Of a stretch of 64,000 nucleotides of DNA, positions 35,274-48,800 are shown piece after piece. The translations under genes and the position numbers were made by a program. Numbering within the stretch: the first letter of the stretch is position 1; every line of letters starts with the position of its first letter. The notes below the pieces were generated by a model. The model saw only the letters and a list, made by a program, of their open reading frames with translations. It had not been told where the DNA came from and did not search any database. The stretch is from Spodoptera frugiperda. Its lineage: Eukaryota > Arthropoda > Insecta > Lepidoptera > Noctuidae. The stretch is from assembly GCF_023101765.2 (NCBI RefSeq), contig NC_064212.1, forward strand, positions 3,224,001-3,288,000, written 5' to 3'.

Positions 35274-37011
35274 ATTCTCGGTTGGGTTTGAGATTACCCA
35301 TTTTGAAGTTCTTAATAGTAGCATCGAATTAGGAATTGTAGCATGCATCCTTTAACAAATGAAGGTGAACACGATGCGTGCTTTGATAATTACACTTAAA
35401 CAGAACTGATAAAAAGTGGGTGGAACTTTTTTCACTACCTATTGGGCAGATACAGGGTGATGTCATTACTTTAAGGTAATTGGTGGATATTCTTAAATGA
35501 GGTAATTAATTCAATATATTAGATTGATCAGCTTTTGACAATGAATCAGCAATTTTTCAATTTGCTTGTAATTGTTTGATAAGCCAATGTTTAAGAATTG
35601 TGAAATCAAACGGAGCGTATTCTAGATGTTTCTATAGGTTTTAATATTTTTTTTAGTTCTGGTTTGGCAATATCCTGCAGATATGCAGATATTTATGCAA
35701 TTCTTATTTTTTTAATGGGTTCAGTTTTGGAAATGAGACAAGTATATTGGATTAATTATATATCAATATATTAATTATATAACAATTAGTTAAATTATTA
35801 TGCAAAAATACATAATATTTTAGATATTATACTTAAATATGGCAGATACTTTCTACTACTTGAATACTATTAAATTAAAATATTAAGCACATAATCACAA
35901 TAAAGGTTTAAAACTGTATAATTCCTAAGTAAAAGTAACACTACAATACCAAATGAGTTTATAAAATACTTTTTAAAGAATAAAAAGCAAGTGAAAATTA
36001 TAATACTTTATGTAATCCAGCCGTTAGCTTGCAAACGCTACCATGTATGCCAGTCTGGCGTTAGAATCAATTTGTTCGCTAATTACTGGTCGCTAGCTAC
36101 AAACACTGCGTGTCACGTTCCGAACAAATGCGGCAATGTATCATAAATTACCTTTGCATCGAAGTTGACGTGTTAATCTTTAGCAAAAAGTCAGTTTTGT
36201 AGGCAATTTATTTTGCTAGTGAGTGATATCGAATTACCTTTATACCTATTTTTTTGTTTAAAAAAATGTTAGTTGTAGGGTTTGATTATATTTGTATTTT
36301 TTTTTTGCTTTTCGTAATTAAATTTGTTAACGTCAAAATGATGTTAGCCGTGTAATTGGTTAGTTATGTAGAACTATTTTGATTATTGATTTGAGGTATA
36401 CCTCTAATTTAAAAAAAAATTCGTACTCAAATTTCGTATTTCGTAAACTCAATTTTTGTAGGAAAAACGTCAAATATTTAGGTACAATACTTATATGTAA
36501 CTTCATTCTCTAGATTGAAATCTCATCAAAAAAGACAATTTGTCTACAAAAGTAACCAACTAAAACAACAAATTCGACAATCAATTAAAAAATAAATAAA
36601 AATCTTTATTAAAACATAAATATACATAGCTATCGTGATCCGAAGCGATTAACCATAATTCGACCTTAGTTTCTAGTAATCAATTGTGTCATTTAATTCA
36701 GTTAATGGCATTAAGTTAATTGGCCACTGATTATGGTGTTATGTCTATAATTGATCCGTTATTATGGTACACGGGGAGAAACAACACGCTAAATAATTGT
36801 CCATAATCATTTACTCTGATCGGTTTATTTTGTATTTTTTTTTTTTTAAGAAAACATGATAACACCGGAATAATGGAGTCTCAGGAGTCTCAGGGACATG
36901 AATGACTGTCTTGGATCCCGCAACGAAATAGAACTGAAGATACTATTGGGGAGACGAAAAAGTAAACGATAGTTTCCACTGTGTCGCTCATGCAGGGATG
37001 GATTTTTTTTC

Positions 37012-37206
37012 TTTTTTAAACATTGTCTTACACTGGGATTTTCTCCAGTGCCGTGGGTGCGTTAATAACCATATAAGTTCACATACACATTACAACCAGA
37101 CCCGAAGCAACATTTTTTTGGATTACACAAACAGTTGCTCCGTGCGGGAATCTAACCCGCTACACACTAATACAGTTGCCCAGCCACCGCGCCAAGCGAA
37201 CAGCCA
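37012..37206 (-). mobile_element. S2 tRNA-derived SINE
   Basis: Full-length minus copy. Plus strand shows CACTGGGATTTTCTCCAGTG, ACCCGAAGCAACA and GGAATCTAACC (37147-37157; B box with one change). The open frame across it is not a gene. Confidence 0.85.
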
Positions 37207-38236
37207 CAGGAGGTTTAAAGGACCAGCCTTAACATTGACAGTTGCATTTTCGGTTTGCGTTCAAATTTTATTCGAATTTGAAAAAGGATTGTGTTTGTTT
37301 TTTATTTTTTTATGTTACCTTAAGTTGTTGACGTAATTTTATTTATTTTTCCATTCAAATACTAAACTGATCATATTGCTGCATAAGTTAGATCAAAGAA
37401 TATTCCTTAATTGAAAACAAAATTATCATATTTAATATCATAAACTGCAGACAAAGGGCAATAGGGTTGCCCCTTCTGACAGTGAAATTAAATAGATAAG
37501 TAAGTGTACCTATTAACTCACTATGTAGGACTTTAGTTTTCAGTAGTTACGTGTATTAAATTGCACAAATGAAGTAAACAAGGTTTTGCAAATAAAAAAT
37601 AAAACTAAAAAAACCTAAATAAGTAGATCGCGTGCGATAATATTAACAAATTGCAGAAATAAAGTCGCAGTCCGCAGATTACCGGCGCGTATTCAAGGAA
37701 GTGTTTATTTTAATTAAAATAATGGAAACATTTATATTTTTTAATTATAAAAAGTAATTGTAAGAACAATTACTTTGACTGGCTTCCTGTGTCTACTTGG
37801 TAAAGTGTTGTATGATGATTTCATAGTACAATTAGCATCCATAATATGATTTTTATTTGAATGTCAATAACTAAGTATTTTGTGACAGTTTGTCCCAAAT
37901 GTCACCTGGAAGTATAGAAACAATTTTCATAGACGTTTATGGAAAATACTAATAACAAATTCATTATTGGGTCGAATTAAAAAATACTATAAAGGTACCG
38001 GTACCATGTTCAATCTACATACGTAGTTAGTACATAGATATATTTGCTCTATTTCACTTTTATATAAAACACAATTATTGAGAAATGTCAAAAATGTTTT
38101 CTGGATCATGGATATCAAAACATTGTCCACATCTGTTGTGAAAAATATTAACAAACATCCGTCATGCTTATATAAAAAAAATATGACAAATCAACCGCAG
38201 CGCTATACAAAAGAAAATAATCTTTAACAGACCTAC

Positions 38237-38434
38237 CAAATTCTTCAGCTTCAGCTATTCGCGTTAACTTTTCAACATAAATCACAAAACATACTAATCA
38301 CCATTAGACAAAGAATAACCACTTGGCAATAACACTTTCACACACAATATAAACACTTCTTTCTTTCCACTTTCTTCTTTCCAATTTCTTTCCGCCTTTT
38401 CTTTCTTTCCCCGTGGCGCATAGACTGGCGAACT
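38237..38434 (-). other. al: candidate 5' UTR exon and initiator of aristaless
   Basis: The minus strand has a TCAGTT initiator-like site (A at 38434), a purine-rich leader (plus strand pyrimidine run about 38355-38412), and a good donor G|GTAGGT at 38237/38236. Splicing to the acceptor at 34163 (4073-bp intron) keeps an open frame into xYFTQ, but that frame meets a stop upstream before any ATG, so it would be untranslated leader. A short uORF (38304-38272, 10 codons) lies inside. No TATA box is seen near -30. Based on signals only; transcript data are needed. Confidence 0.35.
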
Positions 38435-39418
38435 GATTATGAATGAGCCATTACGTTATCAACCCGATTGTTCTATAGATAGATTTTATCATAGAATTGG
38501 ATTACTAATGTACGGTAACACAGGTAACTATAAAATTCATAATTATCTTGTACAGTTAGGTAAAGCGTCGTGCGCCGCGGCTGGTTCATGAATGGTTGGC
38601 TAAAGATATTTGAGTCCGTAGTTGTATTGAAGCTAAGCGCAGTAGGACACTGATGCTCGCTTTGTGAAGGATTTTTTTTTCAATATTTTCCGGTTGCTAG
38701 TTGTTTTGATTATGTTTTGGTTTTCCTTTAAATGGTATGTTTGTCTAAAATAGGAAAAGTTTGTTAATTATATTATTAATTAGACTGTTTTTTCCGTAAT
38801 TATGTGGGATATAGTTTTAGGTGTACTTTAACATAATATACCTAACTATGTTTTGCCTGTTGTGTTGTTGTTTAATCTTATTTAGGTATATTAAAATAGC
38901 AGACTTTAATTTAAAAGGAAACTTCCACTTTCCTACTCGTCAAAGTTAATAGTTCAGTAGTTGTGAGAGCGATTGTCGAACTTAAAATCTTAGCTTCGAG
39001 CCTAAAGTTGAAATCCTTTGGCAATTTTCTTCGATTTGGGTTTATTTTGGGTGTATTTTTTTTCAGATTCTGAGACATGTATACCATATTTACCTTAAGC
39101 TGAGTAAATCTTTTTGTTACTTACATATGAGGTTAAATAAAGACTCAAAAATCGAAATATATATAATATGTATATGAAATTACTTACAAGTTAACAAAAC
39201 CTGTTTGTTAACTACTGTGGAAGTAGGTAAAGACAACGTCTTTATCAACCTTTTTGTTAAAAACATACGAGATGTTGCGATTTGGTGCTACATTTTTATC
39301 TTTATGACGACAATTCATAAGTGCTGTGAAAATTGTAGGAAATCCTTACTAATGTAATAAGTGTGGAAGTGTGTTTGTTTGTTTGGCTTTCTTTTAGGTC
39401 TAAAAGTTTTTAAAGACA

Positions 39419-39516
39419 TAAGCTGATAAACGATTAGACGAATCATCTAATGATACTCAATCACCGCCGCCCATGGACACCCGAAACACCAGAAGTGTTA
39501 CAAGTACGTAAGTACA
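39419..39516 (+). mobile_element. S3 SINE-like fragment
   Basis: Contains GCCCATGGACACCCGAAACA and the preceding TAAACGATTAGACGAATCA. Confidence 0.75.
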
Positions 39517-41826
39517 TGGAACGATATATGGTATGTATAAGCAAAGCCATGGGTAATGTCTAGTTCATTGACTGAAATAATCGAATCATGTTTGAAGTTG
39601 AAACTAGACTACACTGTTGAATATCTATTTTAATCATATTTAATATGTAGTCAAATAGTAAATCAATGCGAATGTACCTCTTATCAATCGCAAACTAAAA
39701 ATACCAAAACTAATTGACGTACCTTAAAATCTATGCGATCTAAATAGAGCATGTTATTCATGAAAATAGTACAAGCAACAATGCTTATTCAATTTAGATC
39801 CAATGTAGATAAAATATTAACAATAGTTTTTTGTTTCGATCGACGAAACGTCAACTGATCTAGGTTTTATCGAACAAGCGGCACTTTTATTTATCTTACA
39901 ATCCAAGTTCCCCCATATCGCGACATAGATTAACCAATTAGGTACTGGACAGATAGAAATCTAGATTATCAAGTATGAGATAGCACCCGTATCGCGGTAA
40001 GGCAGTATTCGATCTAATTAAGTTTACAAATAAAATCTGATCTAACAACAAACGGACCGAAAGGCGAGATCTTTAAGATTAGATGACAATACCCTCGTAA
40101 TCAGTGATAACGCGTGTGTTTAGATATATCGCCGATTTGCGGGCGTTTTTGAAACGATACTCGAAAGAAAATAATAGAATCGACTTCTGATAGAGCGATT
40201 GTTGAAGCGATAACAAACATTTAACATTTATTTTTATTTAATTTACATTTTGTATTTCGGTTTCCATTTGTGATTATCATCAAGGAATCGGGTCGATTAG
40301 AAAAATCAATTAAAAAAGAAAAATCTTTTTCGATAACTAATTACGGTGGCTGATGTCAAGATTTTTATCAAATTACGATGAATTTCCTGTTGGGTATGCA
40401 GAAGCAGGATTTGGGGATTTTTCTAGTCAAACTAGCTTCACCCTTTAATTTAATAACAGATAGTCATAGCGTACTAGAGATATTAAGAAAAAACTTTCAT
40501 CATTAGACTACAAAACACCAAAATATTTTTCCAAACTCAAAAGCTAGGTCAAGTGATAATCGCGCGAAACAAACATACAAGCTTGCAAACAAACAAAATA
40601 TAACTTCAGCTTCCTACATTATAAGATGATAAAAAGTATATTAACTGTTCGCATGCTATTCTGATATTAATAAACGAATTTACGACATCGAAACTGTAAC
40701 ACAAAAGATACTAAAACATTTTATGGCAATCAGATTACTAGACAGGGAAAATCCATTGAAGATGGCAACTTCCCATGGCAAAAAACTTAGTAATTGTAAC
40801 TTATAAGTAATATACACTTATAGTTAAATGAAAACTCATTTTCATTTAATTTATATAACAGAGAAAGTTACATTAGTAAGTGAAGTTCATAATGCAAAAA
40901 CTGCTAAATAGATTTTAATGAATGCCTAATTATGGGAAGAACTTGGTTGCATTTGCCGATGTCATTATAGAAAGTTTATATGCATTACTGAGAATGTGGT
41001 GATGTTATTGGAACTAGGGATACGGAAAGTTCAATTATTTCTGGTTTTCCTCATACTCAATTTTAGGTCGTTGGTCGAAAGGTCGTAAGTGTGAATGCAA
41101 AGTGAGGGATTGTACGTGCCATTTCCAGGTCCGATAGCATACCAAATATTGGCGTTCTTTCGGGTTTGTAGTGACATGGTGTTGATACCGCAACTGGTGA
41201 AGAGTTGGTGTCTGACTGCCTCCCTGGTTAGGGGTAACCAGAAGCAAGTGGTTCCGGGATTAAAAACGTGTGATGTTAAGTGTGTTTGTTGATTTGGCTA
41301 GGTAGCGTATCTAAATTCTACGTTAATTTCTGTATCGTTGAAATTCTTAAAGTAGTATTGAATCTTAATTCCTATCTAAGATATGAATAGAAGTGCCCAA
41401 TTTCAGTAGTTAGGTACACCTGTCAATACTCGTTTCTAAAGATAAATTGTTAGGCCTATGTATAAAATATCTATTACATTATTTCCCGTGATTAATTTAC
41501 TGTATCACTGAGGTCAGTACATAATGGAAATTACTAACACGTAACAATAATTCTTTGAAATCTGATAATCAATGTAAACAATCAAACATATTTATATATA
41601 AATAATATTTCCGAAAATTGTTCGTGATATCGAAATTCGTATGTTTTTATTAATTTGTACCTACTTACTGTCCTGTGTGTAACGAGACATAATTAGATAG
41701 TGTCATTATGTCACTTTTAGATACTTTTTAAACATCGATGGGTGATTAACAAATAATGTTTATTTATGGACACTTTTTTTTCCTGCTGGTATGACATGTT
41801 AATACCGAGAGAGTGAATCACACTTT

Positions 41827-42045
41827 TAGGGTGCTTTTTAGTATGCTACGTTGCTGTGAATGTGTTTGACTTCCACCTTATCATATTCATTGCTACATAT
41901 AGCTTAGCACTGATGGAAATGGGTTCAATTAAGATATATTTTATATATAGAAAGATAGAAAGATATATGGAAAGTCACATAGTTTCACAGTTTAGCTATT
42001 ACATCTTAGTAGCATAGCTACATATCTGGTGGAAAATCATCCTTA
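41827..42045. mobile_element. H1 MITE copy
   Basis: TAGGGTGCTTTTTAG start and GGTGGAAAATCATCCTTA end are inverted relatives; GTCACATAGTTTCACAG is inside, as at 8057-8110. Confidence 0.65.
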
Positions 42046-43023
42046 GATCCACATAGACGCGTTTCATACACGTTTCAGTAGAAAATGATAATAATGACGT
42101 GTTTGTATTATAATGTATTGCACAAAATATTTCCCCGATTTGATCGATGTCAGTGGAAAGATAACGTGTTATGAGTAACATGATTTTACGAATTAGCGGA
42201 AATTCATGATAGATTTCATCGTTATACCTAATTATTTATTTAACCATCACGCCATTTGTTACGTGTCAAGTTAGTGTAAACATCATCGTCAGTCTAAAGA
42301 CGTCAACAGCTCAACAGAGTCAAAGTCAAAGTCAATATAAATAGATTTTGAACGTCAAAGCAAATGTTATAATATAATGAGAACAAAATGTCTGTCTGTC
42401 GGTCAGTCCTCTAGAGACGACAGAGGATTTCTCGTTACTTCTCCATGTCAAATGATAGCTCGCCACTTATATCCAATGGTTCTGGAAGCCTATCTTAGCT
42501 ACAGCTTCTGATTTGTGATCGTCATTCGGGCACTTCTAGCCTATCGGCCGTTGTTTTTCGAGCGATGTGGTTTGCTTGTCACTTCAGCTCGCAAATTTTA
42601 AGTAATAGTGATGAGTGAGTGTAATGGGTGAGTGAGTAATACATGATACATTTTTACTTCTCAGTAAAGTGTATAGCAACTGTCATATCTTGACCTACTT
42701 TCAATTCATTTATCTATTTCTTTCTTTTCCTTCAGTAAGTAAGTATTTATCTTAGACCGCATCGAACATGAAAAATTAATTATGTTTTAACTCACTTTAC
42801 GTTGTCAAAACTGTATCATTAGCTGCGATCTGCAACCTCGTACTAATTTTTGAGGAAATTTTTATAGATTTTGTGATTTCTAATAATGTATCGACATTGA
42901 CTACTAGTTCTCTAATTCATAATAATGAAGTGAAATGAGGTTTTATGTTTTTTCAAAAGGGTAGAAGATTTATTAGTAAGTAAGAAGTTTGGGTAGACTA
43001 TGGATATAAATTAACTAACTACT

Positions 43024-43150
43024 CCTAACCCCTAAAAGGCCAGAAACGCACTTGTAAAAACTCTAGTGTTTCGGGTGTCCATGGGCGGCGGCGATTGCTT
43101 ACCACCAGGTGATCCGTCAGCTAGTTTACCGGCTTATACCATAAAAAAAA
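43024..43150 (-). mobile_element. S3 SINE-like fragment
   Basis: Reverse complement of the S3 5' half: GTTTCGGGTGTCCATGGGCG, GCTTACCACCAGGTGATCC, TTTACCGGCTTATACC. Confidence 0.8.
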
Positions 43151-44789
43151 TGATTGGTTATTATAATATAAAGGACTCCATAATGTATGATGAGTGCTAA
43201 TGTAGTCGGACAGGTAAGTGAGAATGGCAGAAACCGACACATTGTAAACACGTTGACCCTACCCGTAATTGGGATAAAGGCAACCATACTTATATAACAA
43301 TTATAAACAAACAAACAAACACACATACATAGTAATATAATTAGCAGTGCCCCGCAGTAATAATGGGGGCAATTTGTGGTTAATAGAGCTACAATTAATG
43401 TTTGATTATCTTCTTAGTATCGCTCTGAATGAAGTGCTATCTTTGATCTTGTATGTTCTTTGTGCATATTTTATTATAGTAATTAGATTTGCGTCATTAT
43501 TTACTAGGCTTGTGACTTTTCTACCATGTGATACACGTATGTTAATTGATTTCATTCTTAGAGTGGACAGATGAATTAATAAAAGCCACTGAATGCAAGT
43601 CGCTCACAGTAAGCTGATCTAGAAGTAATTGGGGGATAGAATGATGTTCGGTGATGGTAAATTTAATTAGGTTAAATTTTATTTGCTACAGCTTAGCTTT
43701 TGTTACATTGTCCCGCGTATGGCTACGTTTAATTTGGATTAGGTAAAAGATAAGTGAGTTCATAATGTATTATGGGTATTTCAAGGTTTTATAAGATAGA
43801 ATATACATTTATGGCGATTTTTATGTGAGATAGATTTTAATTCTAGTTTTAAAGCCAAAATCAAGCATTCTTTTCATGTTGGTAATTTGGATATCGTTTG
43901 CTTTCCTCTATTTGTATCTATTTAAAGTTATTTTCTATTAAAACGTCATTCGAATTACTTGTAGGTGCAGTTAATCGAGATAATTGCATCCGAGCGATTT
44001 TATATCGAGTTTTCAAGAGCAAATCGTTGGGGTCTGTCAGATGCGCGTGGGCAGCGATTATTTATAATTATTTAATTGTGAGCGTGCGGGTCGTGACACC
44101 ACATTTTCCTTTGGGTTTATACATAATTACAGTTATTCCTAGTGATTGTACGTTTGTTTGTTAATTTTTCCTTTACTTGATATAATTTAATTATATAAAA
44201 TAGCGCGCATACGGTAAATTGTTATTTATTATGAGGTTCTAGTAGTTAGATGATTATTTTTTTCTTTGAACACGTGTAAAAATATCAGGTTTGTGAAGTA
44301 GATGGGTATATTTTTGCAATAATTGTTTTACTACCACCTAGCTTCATTGAGGGGCAGACTATTATTTATTTCTTTATTTGTTGATATTTCCAAAGTAGCT
44401 ATTTATGGTTTTATTGAAATAAATTATTTGACTTCGACTGTTGACTTATTTTGGGTACTTCACAGTGCATGATTACATATTTATATAAGTAAGTAGCAGG
44501 TTATGCAACCTATGCAAATTAGTACAGACTAAATTCGAGTTAATATAATTTATTGCATTAGTAAAACATGATTTGAATAATTGCTTTTAGCACGCGATAT
44601 GCTTAAAAATGGGTACACAGATTTCTCTTTGATTTATTATAATATATTTGAATAATATGGATAATTCTTAATTTATATCCTTGATAACTGTTGTAATAGA
44701 CAGATAGATAATTTAAACATTTATGATACCTGAAATTCTTAACAAATATTATAAATGTGTGTAAGAACCGTGGCAATTGGCGTTCCATT

Positions 44790-44841
44790 GTCTCTGCCTA
44801 CCCCCATGGGAGACAGGCGTGAGGTTATGTATGTATGTATT
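44790..44841 (+). repeat. S4 SINE tail fragment
   Basis: TCTCTGCCTACCCCCATGGG, GACAGGCGTGAGGTTATG, then (TATG)n. Confidence 0.55.
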
Positions 44842-44847
44842 ATAAAT

Positions 44848-45010
44848 GTGACCATCTGCACGTTTGTCACTCAATTAAGCAAAAACTACTGAGCCAATTG
44901 AGATAAATTTTGGCATACGTATAAAAAATAGCTGGATTAAGATGTAAGACGTTTAGCATGTTTTTTACAACAATTACGTGGGCGAAGTGGCAAGCAGTCT
45001 ATCTTTGGAT
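44848..45010 (+). repeat. T1-type LINE-tail-like repeat
   Basis: ACTACTGAGCCAATTGAGAT and the following 'TAGCTGGATTAAGATGTAAGA' type sequence resemble the 'AAACTACTGAACCGATT' variant of this repeat class. Confidence 0.45.
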
Positions 45011-45149
45011 GAACCAAAATCATTTTAAAACCAAAACCACTTCTAAATGAGCCGTCACCAACTTGTAACACTACTGAACATAAAATTAACAAATCGTTGT
45101 AATTTACATCATAAATTATACCTTAATAATATGCTCTTATCTTCCTCTA

Positions 45150-45618
45150 AGACATCTATTGCTTACCAAATTATGTTGCAAACTAAAAACTATCCAATCA
45201 CTCTTAAGTTCTTTGCAATAGAGTTCATAATTCATTGTTTTAAATTTTACTACTAACCAAGTAATGATACAACCAAAAAGCTTTGCAATTACTCTTAAGT
45301 TCTTTACTATACAGTTCATAATCCTTTGTTTTAATGTCTACAGCTTAGCAGGTTATGGTGTGACCCAAAAACTATGCAATCACTCTTAAGTTCTGTTTAA
45401 TACAGTTCATAATCCATTGTTTTAAAGTCTACAGCTTAGCAGGTTATGGTGTGACCCAAAAACTAGGCAATCGCTCTTAAATTCTTTACAATAAAGTTCA
45501 TAATCCATTGTATTAAAGTTTTAAAGTCTACTGCTTAGCAGGTTATGGTGCGACCCAAAAACTATCCAATCACTCTTAAGTTCTTTACAATAAAGTTCAT
45601 TATAGCTTGTTTTAAAGT
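45150..45618. repeat. tandem minisatellite, five units of ~91-100 bp
   Basis: Units begin near 45155, 45246, 45337, 45428 and 45527; each holds CAATCACTCTTAAGTTCT (or a one- or two-base variant) and AGTTCATAATCCATTGTTTT. The middle units are most alike and the outer ones more diverged; unit 4 has a ~9-bp internal duplication. Confidence 0.9.
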
Positions 45619-46012
45619 TCTTTATGTGTTGGTTAAGTTGGTATTTGTTTGCAATAAAACAAAGGGAATGATACATGCAAGTTAATTATGAACGGAACGT
45701 AATTAGGTCTAATCAAATAACTTGATCTTTTTGTCTGTATGTATGTGTGTATGTCCGATTTAGTTCTATCGTGAGTCGTTTTTTTTTTTAGTGTTTTGCA
45801 AAACTTAGGTAATCACGTTTTTGTTGGATTGTCCGTAATTGAATTGTGTTATGAAGTTGTTATTTTAATATTTTATTTCTGTAGTTATTCTAATTTGGTT
45901 AAGTATACGTCTGGTTTAAAGTTGATTTGCGAAATTGTACTTAATTTGGGAGGTGAGACGGTCGATTTTTGTTTCCTGTTTGAATGCTTCATTTGTTTTT
46001 TTGGCTAGTATC

Positions 46013-46315
<303 letters not shown>

Positions 46316-46345
46316 TTAAAAAAATATTGGTGAAGTTGTTGATAC

Positions 46346-46495
46346 CCTTAGTATGAGTTAACTTTACGTTTAAGGTAATCGAAACGAAAGCGCATTCAGG
46401 GCTCTGATTGACGGGCTCGAATAGATCAACCAATCAGAGCACCGAACGCGCTCCCGTTTCGTTTTCGTTCAACGTAAAGCAAACTCGTACTAAGG
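46346..46495. mobile_element. F3 foldback MITE, full length
   Basis: Left CCTTAGTATGAGTTAACTTT and right AAAGCAAACTCGTACTAAGG are inverted; inner GCTCTGATTGACGGGCTCGA pairs partly with CCAATCAGAGC. 150 bp, no coding capacity. Confidence 0.85.
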
Positions 46496-46711
46496 CTACT
46501 GATACATAATCCATTCGTTATTTTATGAGTCATCAAAAATTACACTGTGAGAATTCAATTAGAAGAATAATAAAAATGTTTAACATTATAATTTCAACTC
46601 TGCATGTAACAAACAATTCCCTGCCTACCCAACTACGTAATTACTTAACCGTCAGATCATTTAGACTTACAACCAACTGGACGACTCGTAAAACTTTATA
46701 TGTATATGTAA

Positions 46712-46992
46712 ACTAGCTGATGCCCGCGGTTTCACTCACGTGGTTTACAGATTTTGTGACTTAAAAAATAATCCCCAAATAAAATAAACAAGCAATTTCG
46801 TTAGTATTGAATAAGAGTTTTATGAGATAACTTTTTTATCTAATAACAATTTTCTTAAATAAAAGTAGTTTAAGTTACTCCTTAGTACATCAGCTATCTG
46901 TCAATAAAAGTCTCGTCAAAATCGGTCCAGCCATTTCAGAGATTAGCTAGAACAAACAAACAGACAGACAGACAAAAATTGCAAAAAAATAT
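46712..46992 (+). repeat. T1 LINE-tail-like repeat, long copy
   Basis: CTAGCTGATGCCCGCGGTTT start, TCAAAATCGGTCCAGCCATT, then (ACAG)n. Typical of a common lepidopteran dispersed repeat usually read as a non-LTR retrotransposon 3' end. Confidence 0.7.
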
Positions 46993-48324
46993 ATGTAATT
47001 AATTTGGGTGTATGTATCGTACGTAATATTCATATGTAGATTCACACGTAGTAAAAAGCGGTTGTTTCAATATTACAAACAGACACTCCAATTTTATTCA
47101 GTAATCTAGATCTTCACATTATAAAGTTACGTTTAATAATAATTACTTATTGTTTTAATAGCTGCCTTCGTAAAAATATTAATCCATCTTCATAATAACA
47201 TCAGTAATTTGTATCATGTTACGTGATAGGGTGTGCAAAAACACGGGAAAAGTGAGACTTTCTCGATGCAATTATAGATCGAGGAAGAGATTATATGCGC
47301 GTACGCATGGTTCAAAATGGCGGCGGCGTTAACCCTTAACGCTGGGTTCGACGTCAATTTGAAAAGTAAACTCTTTTTGTTATTAAAAATGAATTTTAGG
47401 TTTTTATATTTCCTTTTTAGCTTCGATACCTTAATTAACAAAGGGTTTTTTTATCTAGGTATGTTGGTAATAATTATGTTGTGTATGTTTAAAATTCTTC
47501 TAGTGTTGATTATTAATTATTTCTAACAAGGATAGATGACATACTAATTCATTAATGAATATGGTTAGATGACAAACTAATTTGTTAAAAAATGGAAAGT
47601 GCCTTATTTTTTGAGTGGAACTTCTTGATAGATTTTGATATTTAATAGATTACACATAACATGTTCTTTGATCTTAAAATTATTAGCTCTTATTATACAA
47701 TATTCTTATTTACTATAAGTATATTCATGCATATTTCTTTTAGTTTTTAGTTATCACTTATTATCAAAATTGTTGGTGAACCTGTAATTGACGACTGTAT
47801 AAACCCAAAACTGATTTATACGTACTTAAATAGGTACCCTTTATACAGAAGCTGTTGGCATACCTTTAATAAATAAACAAACTAATTCTCAATAAAAACT
47901 TTCGAAGGACACAAAAAAAAAAATTAAAAAAAGAAAATAGGTATTGAAAACATCAAGTCCCACGAGTGGACCACGTAAATAACATCAGATACAAATATAA
48001 TAACATAATGTCCAGTCGACACAGTGATCTGCAAGGCAAATTCTCGACAAAAGTGTAAAGACACCTATATTTTTCCACCAGCTGTTCGCTTCGATAGTCA
48101 CTATGTTAATTATAGATAAGAATGGACATATAAGAATGTGTACAAGTGTGAAACAAGGCTGTTTAAGATAATAGTTCAGCTTCTATATCAGTGGTTCTCA
48201 ATCAGAAGGTAAATTAAGGTCTGCGAAGTGAAAAAATCTTACTAATATTATAAGTGCGTAAGTTTATAAGTATGTTTAAATGTTTGTTACTATTTCACGT
48301 CAAAACGGGCCTGTGGACAAAGTA
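46993..48324. other. noncoding stretch
   Basis: AT-rich. A mildly GC-rich patch near 47290-47345. Frames at 47214-47441 and 47317-47526 are low complexity. No gene. Confidence 0.5.
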
Positions 48325-48450
48325 ACAGGTTACCGGGGTTTCGGCTCCAAAGCAGGAGAAGGAATGGGGTGGTTTTTAGTCAGTAAGAGTCTGACACTCT
48401 TTCTCGCCTCACCCTAGGTAGGAGAAGACATTGGATGATTTACCTCCTCA
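48325..48450 (+). mobile_element. R1 SINE-like retroposon
   Basis: CAGGTTACCGGGGTTTCGGC to GACATTGGATGATTTACC; the outer head is missing. The open frame at 48435-48761 starts in its tail. Confidence 0.8.
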
Positions 48451-48800
48451 ATAAAAAATCAAGTACAGAAATAATAGTAGGTAGTCTTTTGATAGAAGTG
48501 ATCCGTGGTCAAGAAAAGGTTGGGAACCTCTGTCTTGTATGGAGGCGTTACCTTAACTCCTTAACACACCTTTTGGTACAAGAATTGTTTTATCTTGTTA
48601 ATATTGGAAAAGATAGCAAGTTCTTAGCCACCATTATCGTGAGAGATAACTGGTCCAAGTTATTGTGTTTTTGTTTGTTCATTTGTTGGACTACAGGCTT
48701 TAATTGTTTGTCCTTATGTTTCAATTTCATTGTGGAAGTTATGTCTTGTATTGTTTTTTAAGTGCACTTGTAAGAAGAGACTATATCCTCTAGTTCTACT

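Larger units (their letters stand above)
34164..38236 (-). other. probable 5' intron or upstream flank of aristaless
   Basis: No coding sequence is seen. The stretch is strongly AT-rich and carries one R1 SINE (35167-35273) and one S2 SINE (37012-37206). If the leader exon at 38237-38434 is real, this is intron 1; if not, it is upstream flank. The small open frame at 34701-34910 has no family features. Confidence 0.5.
38435..44789. other. upstream intergenic flank
   Basis: No gene supported. Holds S3 fragments (39419-39516, 43024-43150), an H1 MITE, a small GT-rich unclassified segment (about 41040-41290) and non-repetitive AT-rich sequence. About 39950-40200 and 43960-44110 are non-repetitive and mildly GC-rich, possible regulatory DNA. 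Frames at 43347-43574 and 43898-44164 show no family features. Confidence 0.5.

Noticed and set aside
36998..37336. 112-codon open frame
   Set aside because: Lies across an S2 SINE.
43898..44164. 88-codon open frame on the plus strand
   Set aside because: No domain, no splice context, no similarity recognised; length is within chance expectation.
45150..45618. CRISPR-like array
   Set aside because: The units are ~91-bp whole-unit repeats without constant repeats and unique spacers, and the genome is animal.
48435..48761. 108-codon open frame
   Set aside because: It starts within the R1 tail and has no recognisable domain.
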